From positions 1 through 13,273 of the forward strand of contig JAYVEB010000142.1 of the NCBI GenBank assembly GCA_043749095.1: DNA of 13,273 nucleotides. The letters are read 5' to 3'. Under the pieces are notes generated by a model. That model ran no database searches. It had not been told where the DNA came from and worked only from the letters and a program-made list of their open reading frames with translations. This DNA is from PBB1 sp043749095. GTDB taxonomy: Bacteria > Pseudomonadota > Gammaproteobacteria > Burkholderiales > Burkholderiaceae_C. Positions within the stretch are counted from its first letter, which is position 1. Each line of letters opens with the position of its first letter. The position numbers were made by a program, and so were the translations under genes. Of this stretch, positions 13,085 through 13,273 are shown piece after piece.

Positions 13085-13273
13085 ACGCGCCGCAGGCCAT
13101 CGACGACGCGTCGGTGGCCGATCTCGAACGCCGCTTCGGCGGCCTGCGGCGCCTGCATGGCGACGATGCCTACGACCGCTTGCGTGCGGCACGCGTCGCC
13201 GTGGTCGGGCTCGGCGGTGTCGGGTCCTGGGCTGCCGAAGCCCTGGCGCGCTGCGGCGTGGCCGAGCTGACGC
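13081..13273 (+). CDS. tcdA: ThiF/HesA-family protein, tcdA/csdL-like (3' end beyond window)
   Basis: The frame opens with GTG 13081, overlapping the cpoB stop by 4 bp, and runs off the window after 64 codons. The visible N-terminus has LERRFGGLRRLHGDDAYDRL followed by VAVVGLGGVGSWAAEALARC. The latter is the glycine-rich nucleotide-binding turn of the E1-like ThiF superfamily. The RFGG..RL.G......L start with GVGSWAAEALAR is characteristic of TcdA, the ATP-dependent dehydratase that makes cyclic t6A in tRNA. The gene is partial, so the active-site Cys region cannot be checked. Confidence 0.85.
   Translation, partial: MNAPQAIDDASVADLERRFGGLRRLHGDDAYDRLRAARVAVVGLGGVGSWAAEALARCGVAELT

Overview
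The window is high-GC bacterial DNA and looks like a betaproteobacterium of the order Burkholderiales. The reasons are the tolB-pal-cpoB(ybgF) envelope genes followed by a tcdA-like ThiF gene, a phasin-like fragment, a Crp/Fnr-type regulator of a type common in that order, and the codon and GC character. No plasmid, phage, IS, tRNA, rRNA or CRISPR signal was seen.

Layout. (1) 1-257: 3' part of a small phasin-like gene, closed by a strong stem-loop. (2) 303-3947, minus strand: a tight three-gene operon encoding a 142-aa conserved protein of unknown function, a two-domain KaiC-like ATPase (4-bp ATGA overlap), and a GGDEF diguanylate cyclase/histidine kinase. The last gene is broken by one in-frame TAA between its HisKA and HATPase parts. 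(3) 3948-4342: a 395-bp divergent regulatory region with two facing sigma-54-type promoters and several dyad-symmetric elements. (4) 4343-5806: an rpoN (sigma-54) gene standing away from the usual lptAB-rpoN-hpf-ptsN setting. (5) 5924-7212: an unrecognised 196-aa protein, a short family-2 glycosyltransferase, and a 73-aa ORF, probably co-transcribed. (6) 7258-9303, minus strand: a soluble PAS/hybrid histidine kinase with a C-terminal receiver. (7) 9433-10185: a Crp/Fnr-family regulator divergent from the kinase. (8) 10342-13273: tolB, pal, cpoB and the start of a tcdA/csdL-like gene.

Main discovery claim. The sigma-54 core pattern GGCAC-N5-TTGC occurs exactly four times by my reading of both strands. 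All four copies are intergenic and point at a start codon: into the KaiC operon, into rpoN itself, into the 196-aa/glycosyltransferase group, and into the Crp-like gene. Two of the four share 16 of 17 bases. The middle of the window therefore looks like a self-contained sigma-54 circuit. It would have an autoregulated RpoN, a KaiC-like ATPase, a c-di-GMP/kinase output, a Crp-like regulator and surface-sugar-type genes. No enhancer-binding activator is encoded in the window, so the ATPase that opens these promoters must lie elsewhere. The circuit is inferred from motifs and layout; nothing here proves transcription.
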